DNA from: an uncultured Nesterenkonia sp.
GTDB lineage: Bacteria > Actinomycetota > Actinomycetes > Actinomycetales > Micrococcaceae
Assembly (NCBI GenBank): GCA_946222885.1
Contig: CAMIAK010000002.1
Span: 186,001-250,000, forward strand
DNA: 64,000 bases
Direction of reading: 5' to 3'
Shown: one piece after another, positions 34,954-43,624 of the stretch
Layout: each line of letters starts with the position of its first letter
Position numbering within the stretch: the first letter of the stretch is position 1
The notes under the pieces: model-generated
The model's database searches: none
The model's input: the letters and a program-made list of their open reading frames with translations, nothing else
Told to the model about the DNA's origin: nothing
Made by a program: the position numbers and the translations under genes

Positions 34954-34983
34954 ACAGGCTCGTCCGAGCATGGACGGCCAGGT

Positions 34984-36225
34984 TCAGACCTCGTCCATCG
35001 GATCCGGGTCCAGCAGCGCCACGGTGACCACGGCGGCTGTCTGCTCCACCTGCCAGGGGCGGGCCCCCAGGTCGGTGAGCGCGGTCTGCACCGACTCCAG
35101 GTCGATCTGTTCCGGCGGCGTCCAGCACAGCTGTTTGAGCACGGCGGGGGTCAGCAGCGTCTCCGGCATGACCTCCAGCTGCTCTGCGCGCCGCGACAGC
35201 CATTCTCGGGCCGTGCGGTACTGTCGGTAGGCCAGTGGATTGCGGTCCTTCCAGGAGCGCGGGGGCGGCGGGCCGCCGGTGCGCCGCTGCTGCTCGGGGA
35301 GCTCCTCGCTGGAGGCTCCGGCCGTGATGGCTCGCAGCCAGCGGGGCGCCTCACGCTTGGCCGCACGCCCGTGAAACCCGTCCACCGAGAGCAGCTGGGG
35401 GACGGTCCGGGGCAGCGCGTCCGCGGCGGCGATGAGCGCGGAGTCGGGGAGGATATGCCCGGGGGCCACATCCTTCTTCTCGGCCAGCGACTCGCGCGCG
35501 AACCACAGCTCGCGCAGCACGGCCAGCTTACGGGGGCTCTTGAGCCGGTTGATTCCGGTGGTCTTCCGCCAGCGGTCCCTGCGCGGGACCACGGCCGGGC
35601 GGTGGGTGCGGGCATGTTCGAACTCCTGCAGCGCCCACTCCAGCTTGCCCTGCTCCTCCAGCAGCGCGGTGAGCCGCTCCCGCAGCGGGATGAGCAGCTC
35701 CACGTCCAGGGCCGCGTAGCGCAGCCAGTCCTTGGGCAGCGGGCGGGTGGACCAGTCCGCTGCAGAGTGCTCCTTGGCCAGCCGTACGCCCATCAACGAT
35801 TCGACGACGGCGCCCAGGCCCACCTTGGGCAGCCCGGCCAGCCGAGCGGCGAGCTCGGTGTCGAACAGGGAGTGCGGGCTCATCCCCAGCTCGGCCAGGC
35901 AGGGCAGGTCCTGGGTGGAGGCGTGGAGGATCCACTCGGCGTCGCCGAGCGCCTTCTGCAGGGGGACCAGCGTGTCGAAGGGCTCGGGGTCCACCAGCCA
36001 GAGCCCGGAGCCCTCACGCTTGAGCTGGACCAGGAAGGCGCGCTGGCCGTAGCGGAAGCCGGAGGCGCGCTCGGCGTCCACGGCCACCGGCCCGGTGCCG
36101 GCGGCCAGCGCCTCGGCGCAGCGTGCGAGGCCGCGGTCGGTGTCGATGACGAAGGGCACGCCGTCTTCGGGCTCGGTGAGCAGCGGCGGGAGCTCGTCCT
36201 CAGTATTCGTGGTGTTCTCTGACAT
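34984..36225 (-). CDS. rnd: ribonuclease D-like 3'-5' exonuclease with HRDC domain
   Basis: A 413-residue DnaQ-like exonuclease that trims the 3' ends of structured RNAs. Exo I is VAVDAERASGF (DxE), Exo II is EWILHASTQDLPCL and FDTELAARL, and Exo III is the LRYAALDVELLIPL region with the final Asp. An HRDC-like helical domain follows (about residues 215-310). It is 8 bp downstream of the DUF3000 gene on the same strand, the usual actinobacterial pairing. Confidence 0.9.
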   Translation of the reverse strand: MSENTTNTEDELPPLLTEPEDGVPFVIDTDRGLARCAEALAAGTGPVAVDAERASGFRYGQRAFLVQLKREGSGLWLVDPEPFDTLVPLQKALGDAEWILHASTQDLPCLAELGMSPHSLFDTELAARLAGLPKVGLGAVVESLMGVRLAKEHSAADWSTRPLPKDWLRYAALDVELLIPLRERLTALLEEQGKLEWALQEFEHARTHRPAVVPRRDRWRKTTGINRLKSPRKLAVLRELWFARESLAEKKDVAPGHILPDSALIAAADALPRTVPQLLSVDGFHGRAAKREAPRWLRAITAGASSEELPEQQRRTGGPPPPRSWKDRNPLAYRQYRTAREWLSRRAEQLEVMPETLLTPAVLKQLCWTPPEQIDLESVQTALTDLGARPWQVEQTAAVVTVALLDPDPMDEV

Positions 36226-36233
36226 CGCAGGTG

Positions 36234-36923
36234 TCAGCTTCTCCTGACGTGGGGGAGGGCGACGACGCCGTCGGGCAGCGGCGGCAGGCCGGCGAAGGAG
36301 CAGACCATATCGGCCCAGGCTTCCAGGTGCGAGCCGAACCGGGTGCCGGTGGGGGTCCAGGAGGCACGCAGCTCGACGTCGTTGCTGGCCTGCCGGTTCT
36401 CCAGGCTTCCGAAGCTCTCGGAGAGGATGCGGGTGGCGGTGCCGCCGGCGTGGCTGTGCTCCACCCCGTGCTGGGCCAGCGAGTCCGAGAGCCAGGTCCA
36501 GGCCACCGAGGCCAGCAGCGGGTCGTTGCCCATCTCCGGCTCCAGCTCCGCCCTGATGTAGATGACCACCCGGAAGCTGCCGCCCCAGGCTTCCTGACCC
36601 TCCGGGTCATGGAGGAGGATGAAGCGCCCGGTGGCCAGCAGCTCGTCCTCGTTCGGGGCCGGCCGGAGCCGGGCCACGGGGTGGCCGGCGGCGGAGGCGG
36701 CCGGGTCGCGGACCTCGGCGCGCAGGGCCACTGCATAGGGTGCGAGCTTGGAAGGCGCGGGGGTCTCTTCGACCAGGGCCTCGCTGCGGGGCGCGGCACG
36801 GCGCAGGTCACCCAGGGCTGCCAGGAAGGATTCCGGAAGCCCTTCGAGGCCGGGGGTGCTGATCTGCGGTCCCCGGCCGGCCGCGTCGCCGAAGCCGCGG
36901 TGGATCGGACCGATTGCTGTCAC
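36234..36923 (-). CDS. DUF3000 family protein
   Basis: A 229-residue protein conserved in actinobacteria beside rnd and near dxs; function unknown. Features are an N-terminal helix (PESFLAALGDLRRAA), a GRFILLHDPEGQEAWGGSFRVVIYIRAELEPEMGNDPLL core and a C-terminal ASNDVELRASWTPTG segment. The start is GTG 36923, with a -10 box (minus strand TAGTCT) six bases upstream, so it is probably leaderless. Confidence 0.9.
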   Translation of the reverse strand: MTAIGPIHRGFGDAAGRGPQISTPGLEGLPESFLAALGDLRRAAPRSEALVEETPAPSKLAPYAVALRAEVRDPAASAAGHPVARLRPAPNEDELLATGRFILLHDPEGQEAWGGSFRVVIYIRAELEPEMGNDPLLASVAWTWLSDSLAQHGVEHSHAGGTATRILSESFGSLENRQASNDVELRASWTPTGTRFGSHLEAWADMVCSFAGLPPLPDGVVALPHVRRS

Positions 36924-36929
36924 GGCTCC

Positions 36930-36935
36930 AGACTA
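36930..36935 (-). promoter_or_regulatory. -10 box (TAGTCT) of the DUF3000-rnd operon, leaderless
   Basis: Minus-strand TAGTCT is followed by GGAGCC and the GTG start at 36923. Confidence 0.5.
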
Positions 36936-36958
36936 GGAACCCTTTCGAGGATGATGTG

Positions 36959-38035
36959 CTAGGCGCGCCGTGCGGCCTGCTCCGCCACAGCGGCAAGTGT
37001 GTCGATCTCCTCATCCGTGGTGGCGAAGGAGCACATGAGCCGCAGCACCGGGTTCCCGCTGGCTGCGGTGTCCCAGACATGGGCCAGATAACGGCCCTGC
37101 AGGGCCTGGGCCACTGCCGGCGGGACCTCCGGGAAGACCGCATTGACCTCTGTCCGCCGGGCCAGCGTGATGCCCTCGACCCCGGCCAGGCGCTCCGCGA
37201 GCCGCGCGGCCTGGGCATTGGCGTGCTTCGCGTTGCGCCGCCACAGGTCTGTGCCGAAGAGGGCGGTGAGCTGGGCGGAGACGAACCGCTGCTTGCTGGC
37301 CAGCTGCATGGAGTGCTTCCTGATGAACTCCAGCCCCGGCGCACGGTCCGGATCGAGGACGACGACGGCCTCCGCTGCCAGCGCCCCGTTCTTGGTCCCG
37401 CCCAGGCTGAGCACATCCACGCCTAGGTCGGTGGTCAGCTCGCCCAGGGTCGTCCCCAGGGCGGCGGCCGCATTGGCCAGCCGTGAGCCGTCCATATGCA
37501 CACCCATCCCGAGGGAGTGCGCCTCCTCGGCCAGCGCCGCTATCTCGGCGGGGGCGTAGAGGGTCCCGAGCTCGGTGGACTGGGTCAGGGTGACCGCCAG
37601 CGGCTGGGCGGCGTGGACGAAGCCCAGCGCTCCGGCCTCGGCACGGATGTCCTCAGCGGTGAGCCTCCCCTCAGGGGCCGGGCGGGGGAGCAGCTTCAGC
37701 CCCAGGCGCTCGGGCGCCCCGCCCTCGTCATTGGCGGCATGGGCCTGCTGGGTGCAGATCGCGGCGCCCCAGCGCGGCAGGAGCGCCTGCAGGGCCACCA
37801 CGTTCGCGCCGGTCCCGTTGAACACGGGGTGGATCTCTGCCCGCGGGCCGAAGTGATCCCGGGCGATCTCCCGCAGCTGCGCGGTGACGTCGTCCGCGCC
37901 ATAGGGCAGTGCGGCGCCCTCGTTGCAGGCCGCCAGTGCGGCCATGACCTCCGGGGAGGCCCCGGAGACGTTGTCCGAGGCGAAGGAGGCGTCCAGCAGG
38001 GCGTCGGCGGAGGCGCGGCTGCGCCCTCCGCTCAC
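36959..38035 (-). CDS. low-specificity threonine aldolase-type PLP enzyme
   Basis: A 358-residue beta-eliminating lyase-family enzyme that would split L-threonine or allo-threonine to glycine and acetaldehyde. Visible are FASDNVSGASPEVMAAL, the PLP-stacking region VFNGTGANVVAL, QSTELGTLY, GVHMDGSRLANAAAALG (Asp and Arg contacts) and the Schiff-base Lys in SLGGTKNGAL. The GTG start at 38035 overlaps the stop of msrB (GTGA). It is downstream of msrB in a two-gene operon. Substrate preference is not determined. Confidence 0.88.
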   Translation of the reverse strand: MSGGRSRASADALLDASFASDNVSGASPEVMAALAACNEGAALPYGADDVTAQLREIARDHFGPRAEIHPVFNGTGANVVALQALLPRWGAAICTQQAHAANDEGGAPERLGLKLLPRPAPEGRLTAEDIRAEAGALGFVHAAQPLAVTLTQSTELGTLYAPAEIAALAEEAHSLGMGVHMDGSRLANAAAALGTTLGELTTDLGVDVLSLGGTKNGALAAEAVVVLDPDRAPGLEFIRKHSMQLASKQRFVSAQLTALFGTDLWRRNAKHANAQAARLAERLAGVEGITLARRTEVNAVFPEVPPAVAQALQGRYLAHVWDTAASGNPVLRLMCSFATTDEEIDTLAAVAEQAARRA

Positions 38036-38427
38036 GCGGCGTCCTCCTCGAAGCTCATCGAGATCGAGTTGATGCAGTACCGCTGGTCGGTGGGGGTGGG
38101 GAAGCCCTCCCCGGAGAACACATGGCCCAGGTGGGAGTCGCAGGAGCCGCAGCGCACCTCCACCCGCTCCATTCCCAGACTGGTGTCCTTGAGGTACTTC
38201 ACATTCGCGCCCTCGGCCGGCTGATAGAAGCTTGGCCAGCCGCAGCGGGCGTCGAACTTGGCCTCCGAGGTGAAGAGGACCTCTCCGCAGGCGCGGCAGC
38301 GGTAGGTGCCCGCACGCTCATTGTCCCAATGCTCCCCGGTGAAGGGGCGTTCGGTTCCGGCCCGGCGCAGGACCTGGTACTCCTCGGGCGAGAGCCTCTT
38401 CCGCCATTCGGCGTCGCTGATCTCCAT
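38032..38427 (-). CDS. msrB: peptide-methionine (R)-S-oxide reductase
   Basis: A 131-residue MsrB that repairs methionine-R-sulfoxide. Zinc ligands are CRAC and CGSC, GWPSFYQPAEG is conserved, and the catalytic Cys is in RYCINSISM. The promoter is leaderless: minus-strand TAGAAT, six bases, ATG 38427. It shares five of its -10 base pairs with the divergent hydrolase promoter. msrA is elsewhere in the window, at 48938-49504. Confidence 0.95.
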   Translation of the reverse strand: MEISDAEWRKRLSPEEYQVLRRAGTERPFTGEHWDNERAGTYRCRACGEVLFTSEAKFDARCGWPSFYQPAEGANVKYLKDTSLGMERVEVRCGSCDSHLGHVFSGEGFPTPTDQRYCINSISMSFEEDAA

Positions 38428-38432
38428 ACGCG

Positions 38433-38439
38433 TATTCTA
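38433..38439. promoter_or_regulatory. Bidirectional promoter core: overlapping -10 boxes for msrB and the divergent hydrolase
   Basis: Plus-strand TATTCT (38433-38438) lies six bases from ATG 38445. Minus-strand TAGAAT (38434-38439) lies six bases from ATG 38427. The two start codons face apart across only 17 bp, so both genes must use this near-symmetric element and both mRNAs would be leaderless. Confidence 0.65.
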
Positions 38440-38444
38440 CTTCC

Positions 38445-39701
38445 ATGGCTTCGATTCCATTCAGACGGGAAGCACAGGCCGAGGAGACGGCACCCACCCC
38501 CTGGGTGCGTTCGGTGGTCTCCGGAGCCGGGGCGGGACTGGCCGCCGGGATGGCGCTGACGGCCACGGCCTCGGCCTTCGCCGCCTATCTCGCCCGGGTC
38601 GTGGTGACCCCGGTGCGGGAGGAGAGCGCCGACGTCGAGATCCTCGCCGTCATCCAGGACTCCGAAGGGCTGCAGGTGGTGCTCACCAGCACCCCGGAGA
38701 CCATCGTCCCCGGCACCTACGGACTGCACTTCGACGCCGGGCGCGGCCTGGCCCGCATCGGTGAGGTGACGGCGCTGGAGCCCAAGGAGGGCACGGTGAC
38801 CCGCCGGGTGGAGGCGCTGGTGGCCGGGGACCTCCGGGCGGCCCGGCGCGGCTGGATCAGCTCGACCCTGCACCGCACCCCCGCGGAGGCCGGGTATGAG
38901 TGCCATGACGTCACCGTGGAGACCCCCGTGGGGGAGGCCCCGGCCTGGCATGTGCCCGCCGGCGGCTCCGAGGGTCCCCTGGCGGACCGTGGAGTGTGGG
39001 CCATCCTGGTCCACGGCCGGACCGGCACCCGGGTGGAGGGCATCAAGGCGCTGCCGGTGCTGCAGCGGCTCGGCGCGGAGTCCCTGCTGATCTCCTACCG
39101 CAACGACGGCGAGGCCCCCGCCGCCCCGGACGGCCGCTACGGCCTCGGTATGACTGAATGGGAGGACGTGGAGGCGGCCATCCGCTACGCGCTCGACCAT
39201 GGCGCCCAGGACATCCTGCTCTTCGGCTGGTCGATGGGGGCGGCGGTCTGCCTGCAGGCCGCCGACCGCTCCCAGCTGGCGCCTGCGGTGCGCGGTCAGG
39301 TGCTCACCGGCCCGGTCATCGACTGGATCGACGTGCTGGCCCACCAGGCCAAGGTGAACCGGATCCCGGAGTCGGTGGGCCGGATGGCCCGCTGGCTGAT
39401 CTCCCATCCCTGGGGTCGCCGGGTCACCGGGCTGGCCTCACCGGTGGACCTGAAGGCGCTGAACTGGATCGACCGGGCAGATCAGCTGCACACCCGGACC
39501 CTGCTGCTGCACAGCCAGGACGACGAGGTCGTGCCGCACGGCCCCAGCCGGGACCTCGCGGAGCGGAACGAGCTGGTCAGGTTCGTGCCCTTCACCCAGG
39601 CCCGCCACGTCAAGGAGTGGAACCATGACCCGCAGCGCTGGGAGGAGAGCGTCTACCGCTGGGTGACCGAGCTCTTCGACGGGGCCGAGCCCGGCGCCTG
39701 A
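38445..39701 (+). CDS. alpha/beta hydrolase with N-terminal membrane anchor
   Basis: A 418-residue protein. A hydrophobic, Ala-rich helix at about residues 22-46 probably anchors it in the membrane. The hydrolase core starts near residue 180: LVHGRTGTRVEGIKAL (oxyanion), the nucleophile Ser in LFGWSMGAAVCLQ, an Asp in LLLHSQDDEVVPHG, and a His in QARHVKEWN. It resembles S9-like or cinnamoyl-esterase-like hydrolases; the substrate is unknown. Its last 49 bases overlap the 3' end of the convergent gene. Confidence 0.83.
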   Translation: MASIPFRREAQAEETAPTPWVRSVVSGAGAGLAAGMALTATASAFAAYLARVVVTPVREESADVEILAVIQDSEGLQVVLTSTPETIVPGTYGLHFDAGRGLARIGEVTALEPKEGTVTRRVEALVAGDLRAARRGWISSTLHRTPAEAGYECHDVTVETPVGEAPAWHVPAGGSEGPLADRGVWAILVHGRTGTRVEGIKALPVLQRLGAESLLISYRNDGEAPAAPDGRYGLGMTEWEDVEAAIRYALDHGAQDILLFGWSMGAAVCLQAADRSQLAPAVRGQVLTGPVIDWIDVLAHQAKVNRIPESVGRMARWLISHPWGRRVTGLASPVDLKALNWIDRADQLHTRTLLLHSQDDEVVPHGPSRDLAERNELVRFVPFTQARHVKEWNHDPQRWEESVYRWVTELFDGAEPGA

Positions 39702-40663
39702 GCGATGGCGGGACCCTCTTCCAGGGAGAGGGTCTTCAGCTCCTCGGCCCGCCGGTTGCGCTCCCGGTTCCTGCGGCTGCGCCAGCCGCGCGGCGGCCGG
39801 GCGTGCAGGAGCAGCGCCTGCAGGATGTCGATGAAGACCGGGTCCGGCCCGGCGATCGGCTGCGGGCCGCCGTCGGGCTTGTGGTCGGCCGAGTGAAGCC
39901 AGCACACTGCGCCGCGGCCCGCGGCGCGGTAGGTGACCACCGGGATGGTGACCCGCTCCCCGCCGAACTCGGCCTCGGTGGTGTAGATCGGGACGACGTC
40001 GGGGTTCCAGCGTCCGCGGACGTATTCGCCGTCGTCGAGCACCGGTGCCGGGGGCAGCGCGTGCTGCAGGGGGCCGAAGATGCCTCCCATGACCCTCCCG
40101 AGCTCGGGGTTGAGCTGGTAGGACACCGGCTCCTTGGTCTGCTGGAAGTCCACGATCTGCCCGCCGGCCAGCTTCTGCAGCTCCTCGTTGCGGCTGCGCC
40201 GGTAGAGGGCGTCATGGCCGAGCACCAGCAGGCCGCCGCGCTGGCTGTAGCGCACCAGCCGGTGCTGGATCTTGCTGCGGATCCGCAGCGAGGTGCTCAG
40301 CGTGGTCACATCGGTCAGCAGCAGGACCACGGAGTGGACCTCCGCCGGGGAGAGCCGGTACTGCAGCAGTCGTTCCGGATTGTGGATGGGCACCACGTCG
40401 ATCCGGTACGGGCCGAGCACATCCCGCAGCGCCTCCCGCATGTTCTCCACCGCGGTGCCGCGGTCGTCACAGTCGGTGTAGACCAGCACGCGACGCCGGC
40501 CCAGCATCCGGCGGACCAGCGAGCTGATGGAGTGGAAGACCAGCAGGATCTTCGGGAAGAGGTCCACCCCCAGCAGGCGCAGCACGAAGATCAGCCCGAG
40601 GATCAGCACCTCGGTCCATATGCCGGTCAGCAGCTCGCCGGGATCCGGGAGGGAGAGGGTCAC
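39653..40663 (-). CDS. unknown membrane-anchored protein with possible ThuA/GATase-like domain
   Basis: A 336-residue protein with one N-terminal transmembrane segment (about residues 17-45), a basic stretch (RRMLGRRR), and then a cytoplasmic Rossmann-like region: VLVYTDCDDRG, VHSVVLLLTDVTTLS, RGGLLVLGHDALYRR, VVTYRAAGRGAVCWLHSADH. The order of a VLVYT start, a glycine-rich LLVLGHD and a late H-containing strand loosely recalls ThuA-like or class I glutamine-amidotransferase-like folds, but no catalytic Cys is evident. The GTG start overlaps the stop of the GDPD gene (GTGA), so the two are co-translated. I do not recognise the family. Confidence 0.7.
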   Translation of the reverse strand: MTLSLPDPGELLTGIWTEVLILGLIFVLRLLGVDLFPKILLVFHSISSLVRRMLGRRRVLVYTDCDDRGTAVENMREALRDVLGPYRIDVVPIHNPERLLQYRLSPAEVHSVVLLLTDVTTLSTSLRIRSKIQHRLVRYSQRGGLLVLGHDALYRRSRNEELQKLAGGQIVDFQQTKEPVSYQLNPELGRVMGGIFGPLQHALPPAPVLDDGEYVRGRWNPDVVPIYTTEAEFGGERVTIPVVTYRAAGRGAVCWLHSADHKPDGGPQPIAGPDPVFIDILQALLLHARPPRGWRSRRNRERNRRAEELKTLSLEEGPAIAQAPGSAPSKSSVTQR

Positions 40664-41388
40664 GGGGTGAACCCTTCGAAGATGATGTTGTCGCCGATGC
40701 TCTCCGCCTTCCGGCGCTGCTCCTGGGTGGTGACGGTCCAGAGCAGCAGGGGCTTGCGGAGCCGGCGCAGCAGCTTCGCGCGCCGGGGGCCGATGAAGGA
40801 GAGCTCATAGGCGATGAAGTGCGGGCGGGATACCACGTTCAGCGCCAGGTTCTGCAGGGCCTTCCTGCTGATCGCGGAGAGGTCCTTCTCATTGGAGAAG
40901 CTGCCGGAGAGCTGTCCGCGCAGGATCTCCGGGGCGTTCTTCCGGAACCAGCCCACGATGAACGGGTCGAAGGACTGGACGGCGAACTCGCCGGTGTAGC
41001 CCTCCAGGTCCCGGGCGACTGCGGCCGAGCGGGTCTCCTTGGCCTCTCCGGTCTTGATCTCGATCAGCAGCGGGACCCGCCCATCCACGAAGGCGAGCAC
41101 CTCGGGGAAGCTCATGATGCGGTGTTCGTCCCCGGCGATGGTCATCGCCGTCAGTTCGGCGAGGCTTCGCTCCCGGACGGGACCGGATGCCTCGGTGAGG
41201 CGCCCCAGGGCGTCGTCGTGGTGGACCACCAGCTGGTCGTCGGCGGTGAGCTGGACGTCCAGCTCGATCGGCAGGCCGGCGTCGATGGCCGCCTGGAAGG
41301 CGGGTTCGGTGTTCTCCGGGATCTCAGAGCCCCGGTGCAGTCCGCGATGGGCGATCGGTCGCTCGGTCAGCCAGGCAGGAGCAGTCAT
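40660..41388 (-). CDS. glycerophosphodiester phosphodiesterase
   Basis: A 242-residue GDPD TIM-barrel enzyme that would release glycerol-3-phosphate from glycerophosphodiesters. The active-site start is IAHRGLHRGSEIPENTEPAF, followed by IELDVQLTADDQLVVHHDDALGRLT (metal Glu/Asp and catalytic His). There is no signal peptide, so it is cytoplasmic. A -10 box (minus strand TAGGAT, 41397-41402) lies eight bases from ATG. It is first in an operon with the unknown membrane protein, which overlaps its stop. Confidence 0.92.
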   Translation of the reverse strand: MTAPAWLTERPIAHRGLHRGSEIPENTEPAFQAAIDAGLPIELDVQLTADDQLVVHHDDALGRLTEASGPVRERSLAELTAMTIAGDEHRIMSFPEVLAFVDGRVPLLIEIKTGEAKETRSAAVARDLEGYTGEFAVQSFDPFIVGWFRKNAPEILRGQLSGSFSNEKDLSAISRKALQNLALNVVSRPHFIAYELSFIGPRRAKLLRRLRKPLLLWTVTTQEQRRKAESIGDNIIFEGFTP

Positions 41389-41416
41389 AGGAACCGATCC
41401 TACCCAAACGGGCCTG

Positions 41417-41872
41417 TCAGCCGTTCTGGGTCTGCTCCAGATGATGGCGGATGTTCTGCTTGACCCGGGAGAGCATCGCGCTCATCCCGCGCAGCCGCAG
41501 GGGAGTGATGGCCTGGGTGAGCCCCAGCCGGTTGGCGACGTCGTCCGGGGTGCCCAGGATCTGCTCGTAGGTCAGGCCGCTGAGCCCCTGGTGGAGGATG
41601 GAGGCGAAGCCGCGGGTGGTGGGGGCCTCCTGCGGGGCGGCGAAGATCAGGCCGGCGGTGCGTGCCGCATCGTCATATTCGAGGCTCAGGAAGAGCGGGG
41701 ACTGGCATTCGACCACCTGCTCCATGCTGTCCTGATAGTCATCCCCGTACCCGGGCGGGAGCTCGGGCAGCTCCCGGGAGAACTCCAGCAGAAGCTCCAG
41801 CTTCTGCCGGTCCTCGACGGATCGGAACTCCTCGACGATCTCGGCCAGCGGCTGCGGAAGGTCCTCACTCAT
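41417..41872 (-). CDS. SufE family cysteine desulfurase sulfur acceptor
   Basis: A 151-residue SufE-like protein that takes persulfide sulfur from a cysteine desulfurase and stimulates iron-sulfur cluster assembly. The catalytic Cys is in VVECQSPLFLSLEY (about residue 56); the Arg-Gly-Phe motif TTRGFASIL and PLRLRGMSAML are conserved. No suf operon or rhodanese gene is adjacent. A possible -10 box (minus strand TAGACT, 41881-41886) lies eight bases from the ATG. Confidence 0.9.
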   Translation of the reverse strand: MSEDLPQPLAEIVEEFRSVEDRQKLELLLEFSRELPELPPGYGDDYQDSMEQVVECQSPLFLSLEYDDAARTAGLIFAAPQEAPTTRGFASILHQGLSGLTYEQILGTPDDVANRLGLTQAITPLRLRGMSAMLSRVKQNIRHHLEQTQNG

Positions 41873-41945
41873 GGGAAGGAAGTCTACCCGCGCAGACCGT
41901 CACGGACCTCAGCCGTCCGGCGCTTGCCAACCGCAGAAACCCCAG

Positions 41946-41963
41946 TAGAGTGACCTGTGTCAC
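41946..41963 (+). promoter_or_regulatory. Promoter of the acyl-CoA ligase gene with a CRP/GlxR-like site
   Basis: -10 box TAGAGT (41946-41951) overlaps the symmetric GTGA-N6-TCAC (41950-41963), the core of CRP/GlxR operators. A Shine-Dalgarno AAGGAG precedes ATG 42000. Bound regulator would block transcription start. Confidence 0.45.
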
Positions 41964-41999
41964 GTTTGTCATCCATTTCCGGCACCGAAGGAGTCCGCG

Positions 42000-43607
42000 A
42001 TGACCGTCATTCCCAGCCCGCATGCCCCCGTGGAGATTCCCGACCTCACCGTCTACGACCTGCTCTTCGGCAGCCTCACCGAGGAGGACGCAGCCCGCAG
42101 CGCCCTGATCCAGGGTGAGACGGGACGTGCGGTCACCTACGGCGCGCTGAGGCAGAACGTGGATCTCTTCGCCGGGGCCCTGGCGGCCCGGGGCATCGGG
42201 CCGGGCAGCGTGGTGGCCCTCCAGGCGCCCAACGTGCCCGAGTTCGTCACCGCCTTCCACGGGATCCTGCGCTCCGGGGCCACGGCGACCACGGTCAACT
42301 CCCTCTACACCGCCTCGGAGGTGGCGCGCCAGCTGCAGGCCGCCGGGGCCACCATGATGGTCACCGTCTCCGCCCTGGCCCAGAACGCCGTGGCCGGCGC
42401 GGAGGAGGCCGGGCTGGGCCGGGATTCGATCATCGTCCTGGACGAGGACGGCATCCATCCCTCGCTGCTGACCCTGCTGGGCGAGGGCCGCCAGGCGCCG
42501 GCGGTGGACATCGATCCTGCCGAACATGTGGCGGTCCTGCCCTACTCCTCCGGGACCACCGGGGTGCCCAAGGGCGTGATGCTGACCCATCGGAACCTGG
42601 TGGCCAACGTCCTGCAGCTGGCGCCGCTGCTGCCGCTGGGCCCGGGCGTCCCCTCCCAGGCGGTGCTGCCCTTCTTCCACATCTACGGGCTGACCGTGCT
42701 GATGAACCTCGGCCTGGCGCGGCGCTCGGAGATCGTGACCATGGCCAAGTTCGACCTCGCCGAGTTCCTCCGGATCATCGAGCAGCAGAAGATCCAGATC
42801 TCCTTCATCGCCCCGCCCATCGCCGTGGCGCTGTCCAAGCATCCGCTGGTGGACGACTTCGACACCTCCAGCCTGGTCTTCGTGGTCTCCGGGGCGGCAC
42901 CGCTGGACGAGAACACCGCCTCCGCGGTGAGCACCCGGCTGGGCTGTGAGCTGCGGCAGGGCTTCGGCATGACCGAGCTGGCGCCGGTCTCCCACTTCGC
43001 GCCCTACGGGAGCGAACAGTACCCGCTGGGCTCGGTGGGGGCGCCGGTGCCCAATGCAGAGGCCCGCGTGGTGGATGTGACCACCGGCGAGGACGTCCCG
43101 CTTCCCTCCGAAGGGGCCTCCGAACCGGGAGAGCTCTGGTGTCGCGGCCCGATGGTCATGAAGGGATATCTGAACAACCCGGAGGCCACCGAGGCCTCAC
43201 TGACCGAGGACGGCTGGCTGCGCACCGGGGACATCGTCACCTACGACGCCGGCGGCTGGTTCACCGTGGTGGACCGTCTCAAGGAGCTCATCAAGTACAA
43301 GGGCTACCAGGTGGCCCCCGCGGAGCTGGAGGCGCTGCTGCTCGAGCATGAGGACATCGCTGACGCCGCGGTCGTCGGGGTTCCGGACGAGGAGGGCGGG
43401 GAGGCTCCCAAGGCCTTCGTCGTGGTGCGCCGCGACGCCGGGGGACAGCCCGCGGAGCTCAGCGCCGAGGGGGTCATCTCCTATGTGGCCTCCCGGGTGG
43501 CCCCGCATAAGAAGGTCCGCCACGTGGAGTTCATCGACGAGGTGCCGAAGTCGCGCACCGGGAAGATCCTGCGCCGCGAGCTGAAGGTCCAGCCCGCCGC
43601 GGCCTGA
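42000..43607 (+). CDS. AMP-dependent acyl-CoA ligase (4-coumarate-CoA ligase-like)
   Basis: A 535-residue member of the ANL superfamily that activates a carboxylic acid with ATP and joins it to CoA. Visible motifs: P-loop YSSGTTGVPKGVMLTH, GFGMTELAPVSHF, GWLRTGDIVTYDAGGWFTVVDR, KYKGYQVAPAELE hinge and the catalytic Lys in KSRTGKILRREL. The order and length are those of 4CL-like enzymes; the natural acid may be aromatic or fatty. The gene stands alone, with its own promoter and a possible cAMP-type operator. Confidence 0.88.
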   Translation: MTVIPSPHAPVEIPDLTVYDLLFGSLTEEDAARSALIQGETGRAVTYGALRQNVDLFAGALAARGIGPGSVVALQAPNVPEFVTAFHGILRSGATATTVNSLYTASEVARQLQAAGATMMVTVSALAQNAVAGAEEAGLGRDSIIVLDEDGIHPSLLTLLGEGRQAPAVDIDPAEHVAVLPYSSGTTGVPKGVMLTHRNLVANVLQLAPLLPLGPGVPSQAVLPFFHIYGLTVLMNLGLARRSEIVTMAKFDLAEFLRIIEQQKIQISFIAPPIAVALSKHPLVDDFDTSSLVFVVSGAAPLDENTASAVSTRLGCELRQGFGMTELAPVSHFAPYGSEQYPLGSVGAPVPNAEARVVDVTTGEDVPLPSEGASEPGELWCRGPMVMKGYLNNPEATEASLTEDGWLRTGDIVTYDAGGWFTVVDRLKELIKYKGYQVAPAELEALLLEHEDIADAAVVGVPDEEGGEAPKAFVVVRRDAGGQPAELSAEGVISYVASRVAPHKKVRHVEFIDEVPKSRTGKILRRELKVQPAAA

Positions 43608-43624
43608 GCCGGGGAGCGGTCCGG

